A DNA stretch of 64,000 nucleotides from Deinococcus aquaticus (lineage in GTDB: Bacteria; Deinococcota; Deinococci; Deinococcales; Deinococcaceae), in the NCBI RefSeq assembly GCF_028622095.1, contig NZ_CP115166.1, forward strand, positions 1-64,000. The letters are read 5' to 3'. Shown here one piece after another: positions 28,140-36,538 of this stretch. Under the pieces are notes generated by a model that saw nothing but the letters and a program-made list of their open reading frames with translations, was not told the origin of the DNA and ran no database searches. The position numbers and the translations under genes were made by a program. Within the stretch, counting starts at the first letter, position 1, and the number at the start of each line of letters is the position of its first letter.

Positions 28140-29204
28140 TCAGGCGAAGCGGGCGAGGTCCGGGTTGGCCTTGAGTTGCTGCACGACCTTCTTGATGTCC
28201 TGCGTGCGGTCCTTGCGGACGACCAGCGTGACGTCCCCGGCGCGGACCACGACCACGTCCTCGAGGCCGATGGTGGCGATCAGGTCGTCGCCGCCCGTGG
28301 TGTACATGATCGCGCCGCCGGTGTCGAGGCTGACGTGGCGGCCCACGGCGACGTTCGAGCCGTCACCCTTGAGCAGCCGTTCCAGGGCGTTCCAGTCACC
28401 CAGGTCATCCCAGCCGAAACTGGCGGGAATCACGGCGACGTTCCGGGCGCGTTCCATGATGGCGTAGTCCACGCTGATCTTGGGCAGGTCCGGGTACACC
28501 TGCCGCAGCCCGCCGCGCACCTTCGCGGCCTCGGCCATGGGGCCGTACAGGTCGGGGACGAGTTCCTCGAAGGCGGCGAGGATGGTGCTGACCTTCCAGA
28601 TGAACATCCCGGAGTTCCACAGGTAGTTGCCGGTGTCCAGGAAGGCCTGCGCGGTCGGCGCGTCGGGTTTCTCCGCGAAGCGCTGCACGCGGTACACGCC
28701 GGTCTGCGCGTCCTGCTCGCCCTTCTCGATGTACCCGTAGCCGGTGGCGGGGTACTGGGGCTGCATGCCGAGCGTGACGAGCACGTCGTTGTCCTGCGCG
28801 TAGGCCACGGCGCGTTCCAGGGTCGCGGCGAAGGCCGCCGGATCATCCACGCGGTGATCGGCCGGGAAGACGCCCATCACGGCGTCCGGGTCGTCGCGGT
28901 GCACGGTGAGCGCGCCGTACAGGATCGCGGCGGCCGTGTCGCGCGGCACGGGCTCGACCAGCAGGTTCTCCAGCGGCAGTTCCGGCAGGTGCTCGAGCAC
29001 GTGCGAGCGGTGCTCGTTGGCGGTGACGACCATCAGGCGTTCCAGGCCGCCGGGCAGTCCGGCCGTGAGGCGTTCGGCGGTGGTCTGCAGCAGGCTGCGG
29101 CCACTGGCTTCCAGGGTCAGGAACTGCTTGGGTTTGCTCTTACGCGACAGCGGCCAGAAGCGCTCGCCGCTCCCACCTGCCAGGATCACCGGGTAGAAGG
29201 TCAT
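28140..29204 (-). CDS. manC: Mannose-1-phosphate guanylyltransferase
   Basis: Makes GDP-mannose from mannose 1-phosphate and GTP. The 354-residue protein has the nucleotidyltransferase domain only: [54 protein letters not shown] and the C-terminal left-handed helix part, without the phosphomannose isomerase domain of longer ManC proteins. A TAAGAT box 6 nt before the ATG indicates a leaderless transcript. Divergent from the phosphohexomutase gene. Confidence 0.94.
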   Translation of the reverse strand: MTFYPVILAGGSGERFWPLSRKSKPKQFLTLEASGRSLLQTTAERLTAGLPGGLERLMVVTANEHRSHVLEHLPELPLENLLVEPVPRDTAAAILYGALTVHRDDPDAVMGVFPADHRVDDPAAFAATLERAVAYAQDNDVLVTLGMQPQYPATGYGYIEKGEQDAQTGVYRVQRFAEKPDAPTAQAFLDTGNYLWNSGMFIWKVSTILAAFEELVPDLYGPMAEAAKVRGGLRQVYPDLPKISVDYAIMERARNVAVIPASFGWDDLGDWNALERLLKGDGSNVAVGRHVSLDTGGAIMYTTGGDDLIATIGLEDVVVVRAGDVTLVVRKDRTQDIKKVVQQLKANPDLARFA

Positions 29205-29210
29205 GCCCGC

Positions 29211-29216
29211 ATCTTA
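29211..29216 (-). promoter_or_regulatory. -10 box of the leaderless manC promoter
   Basis: Minus-strand TAAGAT followed by GCGGGC and the ATG at 29204. No clear -35 element. Confidence 0.6.
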
Positions 29217-29313
29217 TCCCCGGCGTGTGCGCGCCACGCCCCTACTGTGTGCCCCCACCCGCAGGGGGAGCGCCAGGGCCTGAAAAATGAACGCAGGGCG
29301 TGGCGTGTCAGAG

Positions 29314-29319
29314 TAGGCT
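29314..29319 (+). promoter_or_regulatory. -10 box of the leaderless phosphohexomutase promoter
   Basis: TAGGCT followed by seven bases (GTGCCTC) and the ATG at 29327. It supports this start over the upstream in-frame ATG at 29300. Confidence 0.6.
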
Positions 29320-29326
29320 GTGCCTC

Positions 29327-30736
29327 ATGAAGCTCACTTTCGGCACTGACGGCTGGCGCGGCGTGATCGCCGACGAGTTCACCTTCGCCAACGTGGGGCG
29401 CGTGGCCCGCGCGCACGCGCAGGCGCTGCTGGACGCTGGGGGCCGCTCGGCGGTCGTGGCGCACGACACCCGGTTCCTGGGGGGCGCGTTTGCCCGCTCG
29501 GCCGGTGAGACCTTGCAGGCGGCGGGCCTGAACGTGACGGTCCTGAAGGGCGCCACACCTACGCCGGCACTGTCGTACGCGGTGCGGGCCGGCAGGCACG
29601 CGGGCGGCGTGATGATCACCGCCAGCCATAACCCGGGGCAGTACCAGGGGTACAAACTCAAGGGCGCGTACGGCGGAAGCGCCACGCCCGCGCTGGTCGC
29701 CGAGGTCGAGGCGCGGCTGGACGGCCCGGCCACGCCCCGCGCCGCCGGGCAGCTAACAGAGGCGGACGTGCGCGGCGAGTACCTGGGCGCACTGGCAACA
29801 CTGGTGGACACCAGCGCGATCCGCCGGGCGGGCCTGCCGGTGTACCACGACGCCATGCACGGCGCCGCCGGAGGCTGGATCGAGGAGTTCACGCGCGAGT
29901 ACCTGGGCGTGCCGTTCCACGGACTGCGGGCCGCGCCGGACCCGCTGTTCGGGGGCGTGAACCCGGAACCCATTCCGCAGAACCTGCAATCCACCATGCA
30001 GGTCATGCGGGACGTGAGCGGCCCGGCCTTCGCGATGGTCACGGACGGCGACGCCGACCGCATCGGAGCGGTGCTGTCCGGGGGGAGGTTCTTCAACAGT
30101 CACCAGATCTTCGCGGTGCTGCTGCACCACCTCGCCTCGCAGGGCAAGCGGGGGATCGTGGTGCGGACCGTGTCGACCAGCGGCATCATCGAGCGGCTCG
30201 CGCAGCATCACGGACTGCGGGTCCTGCAGACGCCGGTGGGCTTCAAGTACATCACCGAGGCGTTCCTGCACGGCGAGGCGCACCCGGAGGACGCCGTGCT
30301 GATCGGCGGCGAGGAATCCGGCGGGATCGGCGTGCAGGGGCACGTGCCGGAACGTGACGGGCTGCTGAACGGCCTGCTGCTGCAGGAGACGGTCGCGGTC
30401 AGCGGGCTGGGCCTGGACGAGCAGTTCGCGCAGATCGAGGCGCTGGTCGGGTTCCGGCACCACTACGACCGGGTGGACCTGCACCTGCCCCGCCCCATCG
30501 ACCGGGCGGCCCTGATGGAGGACATCGCGGGCCTGGGGTCGCTGGGCGGCCACACCGTGCTGGACGTCGTGACGATGGACGGCGTGAAACTGGTGTTCGG
30601 CGGCGGGTACGGCATGGTGCGGGCGTCCGGGACCGAGCCGGTCGTGCGCCTGTACGTGGAGGCCCCCAGCGACGCCGAGGTGCAGGGCATCCTGAACGAA
30701 CTGCGCGAGCGGACCCTGCGGCACCTGCCGAGCTGA
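29327..30736 (+). CDS. Phosphoglucomutase/phosphomannomutase family protein
   Basis: Alpha-D-phosphohexomutase of 469 residues. It has the N-terminal FGTDGWRGV, the phosphoserine loop ITASHNPGQYQGYK, the metal loop VTDGDADRIGA, the sugar loop GGEESGGIG and the phosphate-binding RASGTEPVVRLYVE. It interconverts hexose 6- and 1-phosphates. The divergent manC gene suggests mannose as one substrate (inference), feeding GDP-mannose to surface glycans. Confidence 0.93.
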   Translation: MKLTFGTDGWRGVIADEFTFANVGRVARAHAQALLDAGGRSAVVAHDTRFLGGAFARSAGETLQAAGLNVTVLKGATPTPALSYAVRAGRHAGGVMITASHNPGQYQGYKLKGAYGGSATPALVAEVEARLDGPATPRAAGQLTEADVRGEYLGALATLVDTSAIRRAGLPVYHDAMHGAAGGWIEEFTREYLGVPFHGLRAAPDPLFGGVNPEPIPQNLQSTMQVMRDVSGPAFAMVTDGDADRIGAVLSGGRFFNSHQIFAVLLHHLASQGKRGIVVRTVSTSGIIERLAQHHGLRVLQTPVGFKYITEAFLHGEAHPEDAVLIGGEESGGIGVQGHVPERDGLLNGLLLQETVAVSGLGLDEQFAQIEALVGFRHHYDRVDLHLPRPIDRAALMEDIAGLGSLGGHTVLDVVTMDGVKLVFGGGYGMVRASGTEPVVRLYVEAPSDAEVQGILNELRERTLRHLPS

Positions 30737-30743
30737 AACGGGC

Positions 30744-30773
30744 TGGCCGGGACAGCAGGAACCGTCCCGGCCA
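30744..30773. terminator. Bidirectional terminator
   Basis: TGGCCGGGAC (30744-30753), loop AGCAGGAACC, GTCCCGGCCA (30764-30773): ten perfect pairs between convergent genes. Confidence 0.8.
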
Positions 30774-30786
30774 TCGGAAACGCGTC

Positions 30787-33204
30787 TCAGCGCAGCGCCA
30801 TGCCTGTCACGTACTGAATGCGGATGTGGCGGTCCCTGGAGGCCTGCGCGCCCCGACCCTTGCCGGGCTCTCCGACCAGACGGGCGTTCAGGTACGGCGT
30901 GTTCCCGCTGCCGCGCTCGATGCTGAGGGGTTCGAGTTCCTCCAGGACGCTGCGCCCGGCGCTGGGCTGCCCCGACCAGCCGACGTACTTCTCGACGTTG
31001 TACTGCACCAGCACACGCTGCCCGGCCTCGATGGCGCGTTCCAGGAAGGCGCGTTTCTGGCGGGTGTCGTCCATGATGGTCAGTTCCGCCGAGCGGTTCT
31101 CCGGAACGTTCAGGTCCGTGGTGGGGCTCAGGCCCAGGGCGTCCAGGGCGCGGCGCACGGCGTCCACGTTCGCGGCGTCCACCGTGAACAGGTTCGGGCC
31201 GATCACCGGGCCGATCAATCCTTTCAGGCGCGGGTGCGCGGCGAGCATGGCGGCCTGCGGGTGAGACAGCAACGCCACGCTCGCCAGCGAGGGCGGCGGC
31301 GTCTGGCCGCTCCAGACGCCCAGTTGCAGCCGCAGCGCGCCCGGCAGGCGGCCCTTGACGCGCGCTTCGAGGTCCGGCAGGAACGAGGTGGGCAGAGCGC
31401 CGGGCGGGGTGGGGCGCAGTTCCAGGCGGCCGTCCACGCGGGTGGTCACGCGGCCACGCAGGAGGCCGCGGGCGTGCAGGTCCACGCTGCCCTCAGCGCG
31501 GAAGGAGCCGTCCGGGTCGAACAAGAACGCCGGGACGGGCGGAGCGTCAGCCAGCAGGACCGGCGTGCCGGACGGGAGTTTGAAGGCGGGGGTGCCGGGC
31601 AGCAGGAAACGCTCGCCGACCGGCGTGCCCCCGATTTTCTTCAGGGCGGCGCCGCGCTCGGCGGACGTGGGGTACTCGAGCAGCGTGGCCGCGCGGTGCA
31701 GGGTCAGGCGGTCGCGCCGCGCTGCCCAATCTTCCAGGCTGCGCTGCACGCCCGGCGCGAGGGGCGTGGCGGACCCGGCCTGCAACCCGGCGAGCAGGTC
31801 CGGGAGGCTCAGGCCGCTTTCCAGCGCGGCGTACACGCTCTGGCGTGTCAGGCGGTACGACGCGGTCTGCTCGTCGAAACGCACGGCCTCGGCGGCGGCC
31901 AGCAGGGGCCGTTGCGCGGGCGTGAGGTTGGTGGGGTACACCAGCAGGTCGAAGTTCGGTTGCAGGATCCAGGCCGGGCCGGACGAAGCGGGCGGGGTCA
32001 TCAGGTGCGCGGGCGTGACGGCCGAGTCCGGTCCCTCGCCGCTCACGTGGACGAGGCCGCCCGCGCTCAACTGCCCGCGCAGCGCTGCGGCCACCCACCG
32101 GTCCAGCGCGTCGGGCCGGACAGACTGACCGGGCCGGGAACCCAGCAGTTCCGGCGGCGTGACCAGCCGGGTCAGGCGGATCACCTCGGCCTGCGTGGTC
32201 GCGTGCGGCAGGGCGCGCAGCACGGCGCCCAGCAGTCGCCGCACGACCGTGACCGAGTTGAAGGACGCCCGGGCGTCCTCCGGCTGGACGTGCCCGCCCG
32301 GGCTGCTCAGAACGGCGCGCAGCCGCGCCGGGTCGAGGGTCGTCAGGTGCCGCTCGGCCTGCGCGGTGACCGTCACGCGGTCGCCCTCGCGGATCATCAG
32401 GCCCAGGTTCAGGGCCGCGATCACCCAGCCTTCCAGGTCGTCCACGGCCGTGACGCTCCTGGCGAGGTTCTTCAGGGACGCGCGGCTGATCGTGCCGGTC
32501 TTCGTGACGGCCAGCGGGTGCAGGCGCACGCCGCGCAGCACCTCCAGCAGTCGCAGGGGCGTCAGGTCCGTCTGGCCGGGCGCGGCCGGCACCTCGGTCG
32601 GGAGGGCCGTGATGGGCGGGGCGGGTTCCGGCGGCAGCAGGGGCCTCAGGCGCGGGTCGAGCAGGACCCGGCTGGGCAGTCGTCCCAGCGGTTCGAACTG
32701 GCTGTAGTACGACTGCATCCAGACGTTCGGCAGCGCCTCGGGCAGCAGCAGACCGCCGGTCAGCAGTTCCCACAGGGCAGCGGCCCCGGTGAATTCCGGC
32801 ACCGAGAAGTCCCCGACCCTGCCCTTCGGACCGCCGAACACGCGCTGGTCGCCGCGCAGGTCCCGCAGGCGCAGGAAGACGTGCAGGTCCCAGCCGTCCA
32901 TGAATCCGCCCTGACGGGCCACCTCGCTCAGTGCGGCGCGTTCCATGACGCTCAAGCTCGCCACCAGCGTCCGCAGCGCCTCCGGGCTGCTGCGCACCTG
33001 ACCGATCACCTCGGCCGCGCGGGCGCCACTGCCGACCTTCTCGCCGCTGTACCGGGCCGCGATTCTCTGCTGGTACGCGCGAGGCAGGCGGCTGATGGAA
33101 TCGTCGAAGTCCTGGGCCTTGCGTTCCTCCAGGGCCGCCACAGCGTCCAGCGCGACCTTCGCGTTGGCTTTCGTGAACGGCCCCTGGTCGGTGGGGCCAC
33201 TCAC
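30787..33204 (-). CDS. Helicase-associated protein with XPB/Ssl2-type helical domain and C-terminal WYL-like region
   Basis: A large protein of 805 residues without helicase motifs. Residues 420-520 (WILQPNFDLLVYPTNLTPAQ onward) match the helicase-associated XPB/Ssl2 C-terminal-type domain found in bacterial proteins encoded beside XPB helicases. The last 110 residues (AELTIMDDTRQKRAFLERAI, VLVQYNVEKY) look like a WYL ligand-binding domain. The N-terminal 400 residues contain winged-helix-like segments. It overlaps the AT-hook gene by 4 nt and follows the XPB helicase gene. It is probably a partner or regulator of that helicase (inference). Confidence 0.8.
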   Translation of the reverse strand: MSGPTDQGPFTKANAKVALDAVAALEERKAQDFDDSISRLPRAYQQRIAARYSGEKVGSGARAAEVIGQVRSSPEALRTLVASLSVMERAALSEVARQGGFMDGWDLHVFLRLRDLRGDQRVFGGPKGRVGDFSVPEFTGAAALWELLTGGLLLPEALPNVWMQSYYSQFEPLGRLPSRVLLDPRLRPLLPPEPAPPITALPTEVPAAPGQTDLTPLRLLEVLRGVRLHPLAVTKTGTISRASLKNLARSVTAVDDLEGWVIAALNLGLMIREGDRVTVTAQAERHLTTLDPARLRAVLSSPGGHVQPEDARASFNSVTVVRRLLGAVLRALPHATTQAEVIRLTRLVTPPELLGSRPGQSVRPDALDRWVAAALRGQLSAGGLVHVSGEGPDSAVTPAHLMTPPASSGPAWILQPNFDLLVYPTNLTPAQRPLLAAAEAVRFDEQTASYRLTRQSVYAALESGLSLPDLLAGLQAGSATPLAPGVQRSLEDWAARRDRLTLHRAATLLEYPTSAERGAALKKIGGTPVGERFLLPGTPAFKLPSGTPVLLADAPPVPAFLFDPDGSFRAEGSVDLHARGLLRGRVTTRVDGRLELRPTPPGALPTSFLPDLEARVKGRLPGALRLQLGVWSGQTPPPSLASVALLSHPQAAMLAAHPRLKGLIGPVIGPNLFTVDAANVDAVRRALDALGLSPTTDLNVPENRSAELTIMDDTRQKRAFLERAIEAGQRVLVQYNVEKYVGWSGQPSAGRSVLEELEPLSIERGSGNTPYLNARLVGEPGKGRGAQASRDRHIRIQYVTGMALR

Positions 33205-33548
33205 GGCTGGCCTCCGGTCACGCGGGGCGTGTGCCCGGCGCGGCGCAGGGCGTCCAGCGCGGCAGCGTCCGTGCCGGGGCGCAGCAGCACGAACGTCGGC
33301 GCGAGCCGCTCGGCGACGTGCGGACTCAGCCGCGCGTCGCTCAGCAGGGCGTCCAGGTCCGCCGGGTCCTGCACTTCCAGCAGAATCAGGCCCGCATGCA
33401 CGGTCAGGCGTTCGGGGATAAAGGTCGGTTCCGGCAGGGCTGGGGCGGCCTTCGCGCGTGACGCTCTGCCCGGTGCGGGCGCGGCGGGCGTCCCTTCAGG
33501 TGTGGCCTTGGGGGGACGTCCGCGTCGTTTGGGTGTCTGGTCGGTCAT
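33201..33548 (-). CDS. Small AT-hook-like protein, unknown function
   Basis: A 115-residue protein. The N-terminus has KRRGRPPK, an RGRP-core AT-hook, in a Pro/Ala-rich disordered stretch to about residue 45. The C-terminal 65 residues form a compact alpha/beta segment with internal similarity between PADLDALLSDARLSPHVAER and GTDAAALDALRRAGH. No family recognised. Its position between an XPB-type helicase and the helicase-associated protein, with a 4-nt overlap to the latter, points to a DNA-binding accessory role. Confidence 0.8.
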   Translation of the reverse strand: MTDQTPKRRGRPPKATPEGTPAAPAPGRASRAKAAPALPEPTFIPERLTVHAGLILLEVQDPADLDALLSDARLSPHVAERLAPTFVLLRPGTDAAALDALRRAGHTPRVTGGQP

Positions 33549-33559
33549 GAGGTACGTGC

Positions 33560-33588
33560 ATCCTGCGCACTGAACGGTGCGCTGTCAA
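33560..33588 (-). promoter_or_regulatory. Internal promoter with operator-like dyad upstream of the AT-hook gene
   Basis: On the minus strand: consensus -35 TTGACA (33583-33588), 17-nt spacer, -10 CAGGAT (33560-33565), 11 nt before the ATG. A perfect inverted repeat GCGCAC-TGAACG-GTGCGC (33565-33582) fills the spacer. It could let the last two genes be expressed separately from the helicase. Confidence 0.5.
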
Positions 33589-33607
33589 TGCACGCCACGC
33601 CCGGCGC

Positions 33608-35302
33608 TCAGAGTTCGCTCTCGTCGATGATGTCGTACGTGTAGCCCTGCTCCGCGAGGAACAGCTGCCGGTGGTGCGCGTAATCCTCCTCGACGGTTTC
33701 GCGGGTGACCAGCGAGTAGAAGTGCGCGCCGCGCCCGTCCGCCTTGGGGCGCAGCAGCCGCCCGAGCCGCTGCGCTTCCTCCTGCCGGGACCCGAACGCG
33801 CCGGACACCTGCACGAGCACCTCGGCGTCCGGGAGGTCCAGCGCGAAATTCCCGACTTTCGAGAGCAGCAGCGTGCGCAGCCGCCCCTCGCGGAACGCCT
33901 GGAACAGCCGCTCGCGCTCGCGCTGCGGGGTCTTCCCGGTGATCAGCGGCGCCTCGAGGTCAGCGGCCATCAGTTCCAGCTGGTCCAGGTACGCGCCGAT
34001 CACCAGGGTCGGCACGTCCGGGTGGCGGGCCAGGACGGCGCGCAGCGCGGCGCGCTTGGCGGGGTTCACGGCGGCCAGCCCGTGCTTCTGCCGGTCGGGC
34101 GCGGCGGCGTACGCGGGCCGCTCGTCGGCCGGGAGACGCAAGCGCACCTCGGCGCAGGTGGCGGCCGCGATCCAGCCCTGCGCTTCCAGGGTCTTCCAGG
34201 GCTGGTCGTAGCGTTTCGGGCCGATCAGGGCGAACACGTCGCCCTCGCGGCCGTCCTCGCGGCCGTCCTCGCGGACCAGGGTGGCGGTCAGGCCCAGGCG
34301 GCGGCGGGCCTGCACGCCGGCCGTCAGGCGGAACACCGGGGCGGGCAGCAGGTGCACCTCGTCGTAGATGATCAGGCCCCACTCGGCCGCGCCGATCAGG
34401 CTCATGTGCGGATGCTCCTCCCCGGCGGGCGCTCCGGGGCGGCGGTGCGTGAGCATCTGGTACGTGCACAGCGTCACGGGGGCCAGTTCCCGCCCGGCGG
34501 GGCGGCCCGGCGCGTACTCCTGCACGTCGTCCGGGGTCAGGTCCGTCTTGGCGAGCAGTTCGCGTTGCCACTGGTTCACGCTGGTGCGGTTGGTGGTCAG
34601 CACCAGCGTCCGCTGCCCCACGAGGCTCATGGCGACCATGCCGACCACGGTCTTGCCCGCACCGGGCGCGAGGACGACCACGCCGGACCCGCCGGTGTCG
34701 CTGCCGCCCTGGTAGAACGCCTGCGCCGCCTCCCGCTGGTAGTCGCGCACCGTCAGGTCCGGCGCGAGGGTCACGGGGAACGCCGCCCCCTGGGTGTACC
34801 CGGCGCGGTCGTCCACAGGCCACCCGGCGTCCATCAGGGCGCGCTTGAGTTCCCCGCGCGCTCCGGCGTCCACCGTGTACACCACGTCGCTCATGCGTTC
34901 GCGCAGCAGCGGTCCCACGGCCTTGTGGCGGGCCAGTTCGCTCAGCAGCGGGCCGTCGCCGGGCGCGGCGGACAGGATCAGGGCCTCGTCGAAGCGGTCC
35001 AGGGTCAGGCGGCCCCAGCGGCCCACCAGTTCGCGGATGTCGGTCACGACGTTCCCCGGCAGCGGGAATTTCGCGTGTCCTTCGAGTGCGCCCAGCATGG
35101 CGTCGGCGGTCATGCCGGTGCTCGCGGCGTTCCACAGCGACAGCGGGCTCACGCGGTACGTGTGCAGGTGCTCGGGGCTGCTGACGAGTTCCGCAAACGG
35201 CGCGATGGCCGCGCGGGCCTCGTCGGCGCGGGGGTTGAACGCCTCCAGGAAGAGGCTGCGGTCTGCCTGCACGATCAGCGGGTTCAGGGGATCGGTCGCC
35301 AT
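33608..35302 (-). CDS. XPB/Rad25-type DNA helicase
   Basis: Superfamily 2 helicase of 564 residues. Walker A is LAPGAGKT (212-218), the DEVH box is at about 314-317, motif III lies in LGLTATLVRED, which also carries the RED motif diagnostic of XPB, and RQEEAQRLGRLLRP is motif VI. The N-terminal 170 residues resemble the damage-recognition part of archaeal and bacterial XPB. Two 12-bp repeats near 34250 duplicate the REDG unit (REDGREDGREG). Bacterial XPB is an ATP-dependent 3'-5' DNA opener; its cellular role in Deinococcus is not settled. The ATG at 35302 is 39 bp from the divergent DMT gene. Confidence 0.93.
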   Translation of the reverse strand: MATDPLNPLIVQADRSLFLEAFNPRADEARAAIAPFAELVSSPEHLHTYRVSPLSLWNAASTGMTADAMLGALEGHAKFPLPGNVVTDIRELVGRWGRLTLDRFDEALILSAAPGDGPLLSELARHKAVGPLLRERMSDVVYTVDAGARGELKRALMDAGWPVDDRAGYTQGAAFPVTLAPDLTVRDYQREAAQAFYQGGSDTGGSGVVVLAPGAGKTVVGMVAMSLVGQRTLVLTTNRTSVNQWQRELLAKTDLTPDDVQEYAPGRPAGRELAPVTLCTYQMLTHRRPGAPAGEEHPHMSLIGAAEWGLIIYDEVHLLPAPVFRLTAGVQARRRLGLTATLVREDGREDGREGDVFALIGPKRYDQPWKTLEAQGWIAAATCAEVRLRLPADERPAYAAAPDRQKHGLAAVNPAKRAALRAVLARHPDVPTLVIGAYLDQLELMAADLEAPLITGKTPQRERERLFQAFREGRLRTLLLSKVGNFALDLPDAEVLVQVSGAFGSRQEEAQRLGRLLRPKADGRGAHFYSLVTRETVEEDYAHHRQLFLAEQGYTYDIIDESEL

Positions 35303-35341
35303 ACGCCCGGCAGCATAGCGGCGGCGGGCTGGAATGCGCGT

Positions 35342-36289
35342 ATGGTGGGCCGCGATGCCCCGCCCTTCCCTGCCCGCCCTGTCCTCCCGGCGCGGCCGGT
35401 CCGCGTGACCGCGCCCGCCGTCACGCGCGTCTCCCGGCCCCTGCGCGGCGCGGCCCTGCTGGCGGGCGCGCTGCTGCTGTTCGCGTGCCTGGACGCCACG
35501 GTCAAGCACCTGACGGCCGAGTACCCGGTCCCGCTGGTCGCCAGCGTCCGCTACGGGGTGCAACTGCTGCTGATGACGGCCCTGCTCGCGCCGTCGCGCG
35601 GGCGGACCATGCTGGTCACGCAGCGGCCCTGGCTGGTCGCGGCGCGCTCGCTGACGCTGGTGCTGCTGACCCTGCTGATGAACTCCGCGCTGCAACGCCT
35701 GCCGCTGGCCGAGGCGACGGCGCTGTCATTCGCGGCGCCGCTGCTGGTCGTGCTGCTGGCCCAGCCGCTGCTGCGCGAACAGGTCGGGTGGCTGCGCGGC
35801 GCGGGCGTTCTGGTGGGCTTCGTGGGCGTGCTGCTGATCGCCCGGCCCGGCGGGAACCTCGACCCGCTGGGCGTGACGCTGGCGCTGCTGGCCGCCGGCT
35901 CGAACGCCGCGTACCAGCTGCTCTCGCGGCTGCTGAGCGGCACGGAACGCCCGGTCAACCTGCTGTACTCCAGCGCCCTGATCGGTACCGCCTGCTTCGG
36001 GCTGCTGCTGCCGTGGTTCCTGACCGGCCCGCCGCTGACGCCCCTGCGCGCCGCGCTGTTCCTGAGCCTGGGCATCACGGGCGGCGGGGGGCACCTGCTG
36101 TTCACGCTGGCGTTCCGCGAGGCCCCCGCCTCGTTCCTGGCGCCCATCTCGTACCTGCAACTCGTGTGGGCCGCGCTGCTGGGCCTGCTGATCTTCGGTC
36201 ACGTCCCCGACCCGCTGGCTCTGACCGGCATGGGCATCCTGCTCGCAGCGGGCGTCAGCGTGGCCGCCTTCGGGGGCCGGGGAAAATAG
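35342..36289 (+). CDS. DMT-superfamily permease with two EamA domains
   Basis: Membrane protein of 315 residues with ten predicted helices in two EamA repeats, separated at about residue 165 (GGNLDPLGVTLALLAAGSNAAYQLLSR). Related proteins export amino acids or metabolites; the substrate is unknown. The start may be ATG 35342 or the in-frame GTG 35405; the first 20 residues are Pro-rich and poorly conserved. The 39-bp spacer to the divergent helicase must hold both promoters. Confidence 0.87.
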   Translation: MVGRDAPPFPARPVLPARPVRVTAPAVTRVSRPLRGAALLAGALLLFACLDATVKHLTAEYPVPLVASVRYGVQLLLMTALLAPSRGRTMLVTQRPWLVAARSLTLVLLTLLMNSALQRLPLAEATALSFAAPLLVVLLAQPLLREQVGWLRGAGVLVGFVGVLLIARPGGNLDPLGVTLALLAAGSNAAYQLLSRLLSGTERPVNLLYSSALIGTACFGLLLPWFLTGPPLTPLRAALFLSLGITGGGGHLLFTLAFREAPASFLAPISYLQLVWAALLGLLIFGHVPDPLALTGMGILLAAGVSVAAFGGRGK

Positions 36290-36306
36290 GAGAGTAGTTC
36301 TGCGGC

Positions 36307-36444
36307 TGATACAGACTCCGGTTGAAAGGTTTGCAAAAGCTTTCAACCCGAGCGGAGCGAGCAGGAGAGAAACGGGTTTCGGGCGTGGAGTTGGCAACCC
36401 GGTGCAGTGCTGGGTTATCAACGAAACAGACGGAATCCGTATGA
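36307..36444 (-). repeat. MITE-like repeat copy C with TGA target duplication
   Basis: The element occupies 36310-36441 (132 bp), flanked by TGA at 36307-36309 and 36442-36444. Same orientation as copy B, without its internal insertion. The left end is TACAGACTCC (one change from TACGGACTCC). It lies 18 bp after the DMT permease stop. Confidence 0.93.
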
Positions 36445-36505
36445 GGGGACGGCAGCCCACCAGGGAGCAGGCTGCTGCGTGAGATTCCCGCCAGTTCGCT
36501 GAACA

Positions 36506-36532
36506 TTGAATCGTTCAGCCGACCCCTACACT
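36506..36532 (+). promoter_or_regulatory. Leaderless promoter of the PRISE reductase gene
   Basis: TTGAAT (36506-36511), 15-nt spacer, TACACT (36527-36532), then GCGGGC and the ATG at 36539. The spacing supports a leaderless start and rejects the upstream in-frame ATG at 36506. Confidence 0.6.
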
Positions 36533-36538
36533 GCGGGC

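Noticed and set aside
30826..33573. 915-codon plus-strand frame opposite the WYL/XPB-domain protein
   Set aside because: Low-complexity Gln/Arg/Gly-rich translation that spans two overlapping real genes on the other strand; it is an antisense shadow.
34249..34272. Tandem 12-bp repeat in the XPB gene as a possible frameshift or slippage defect
   Set aside because: The unit is a multiple of three and keeps the frame (an REDG duplication); motifs on both sides are intact.
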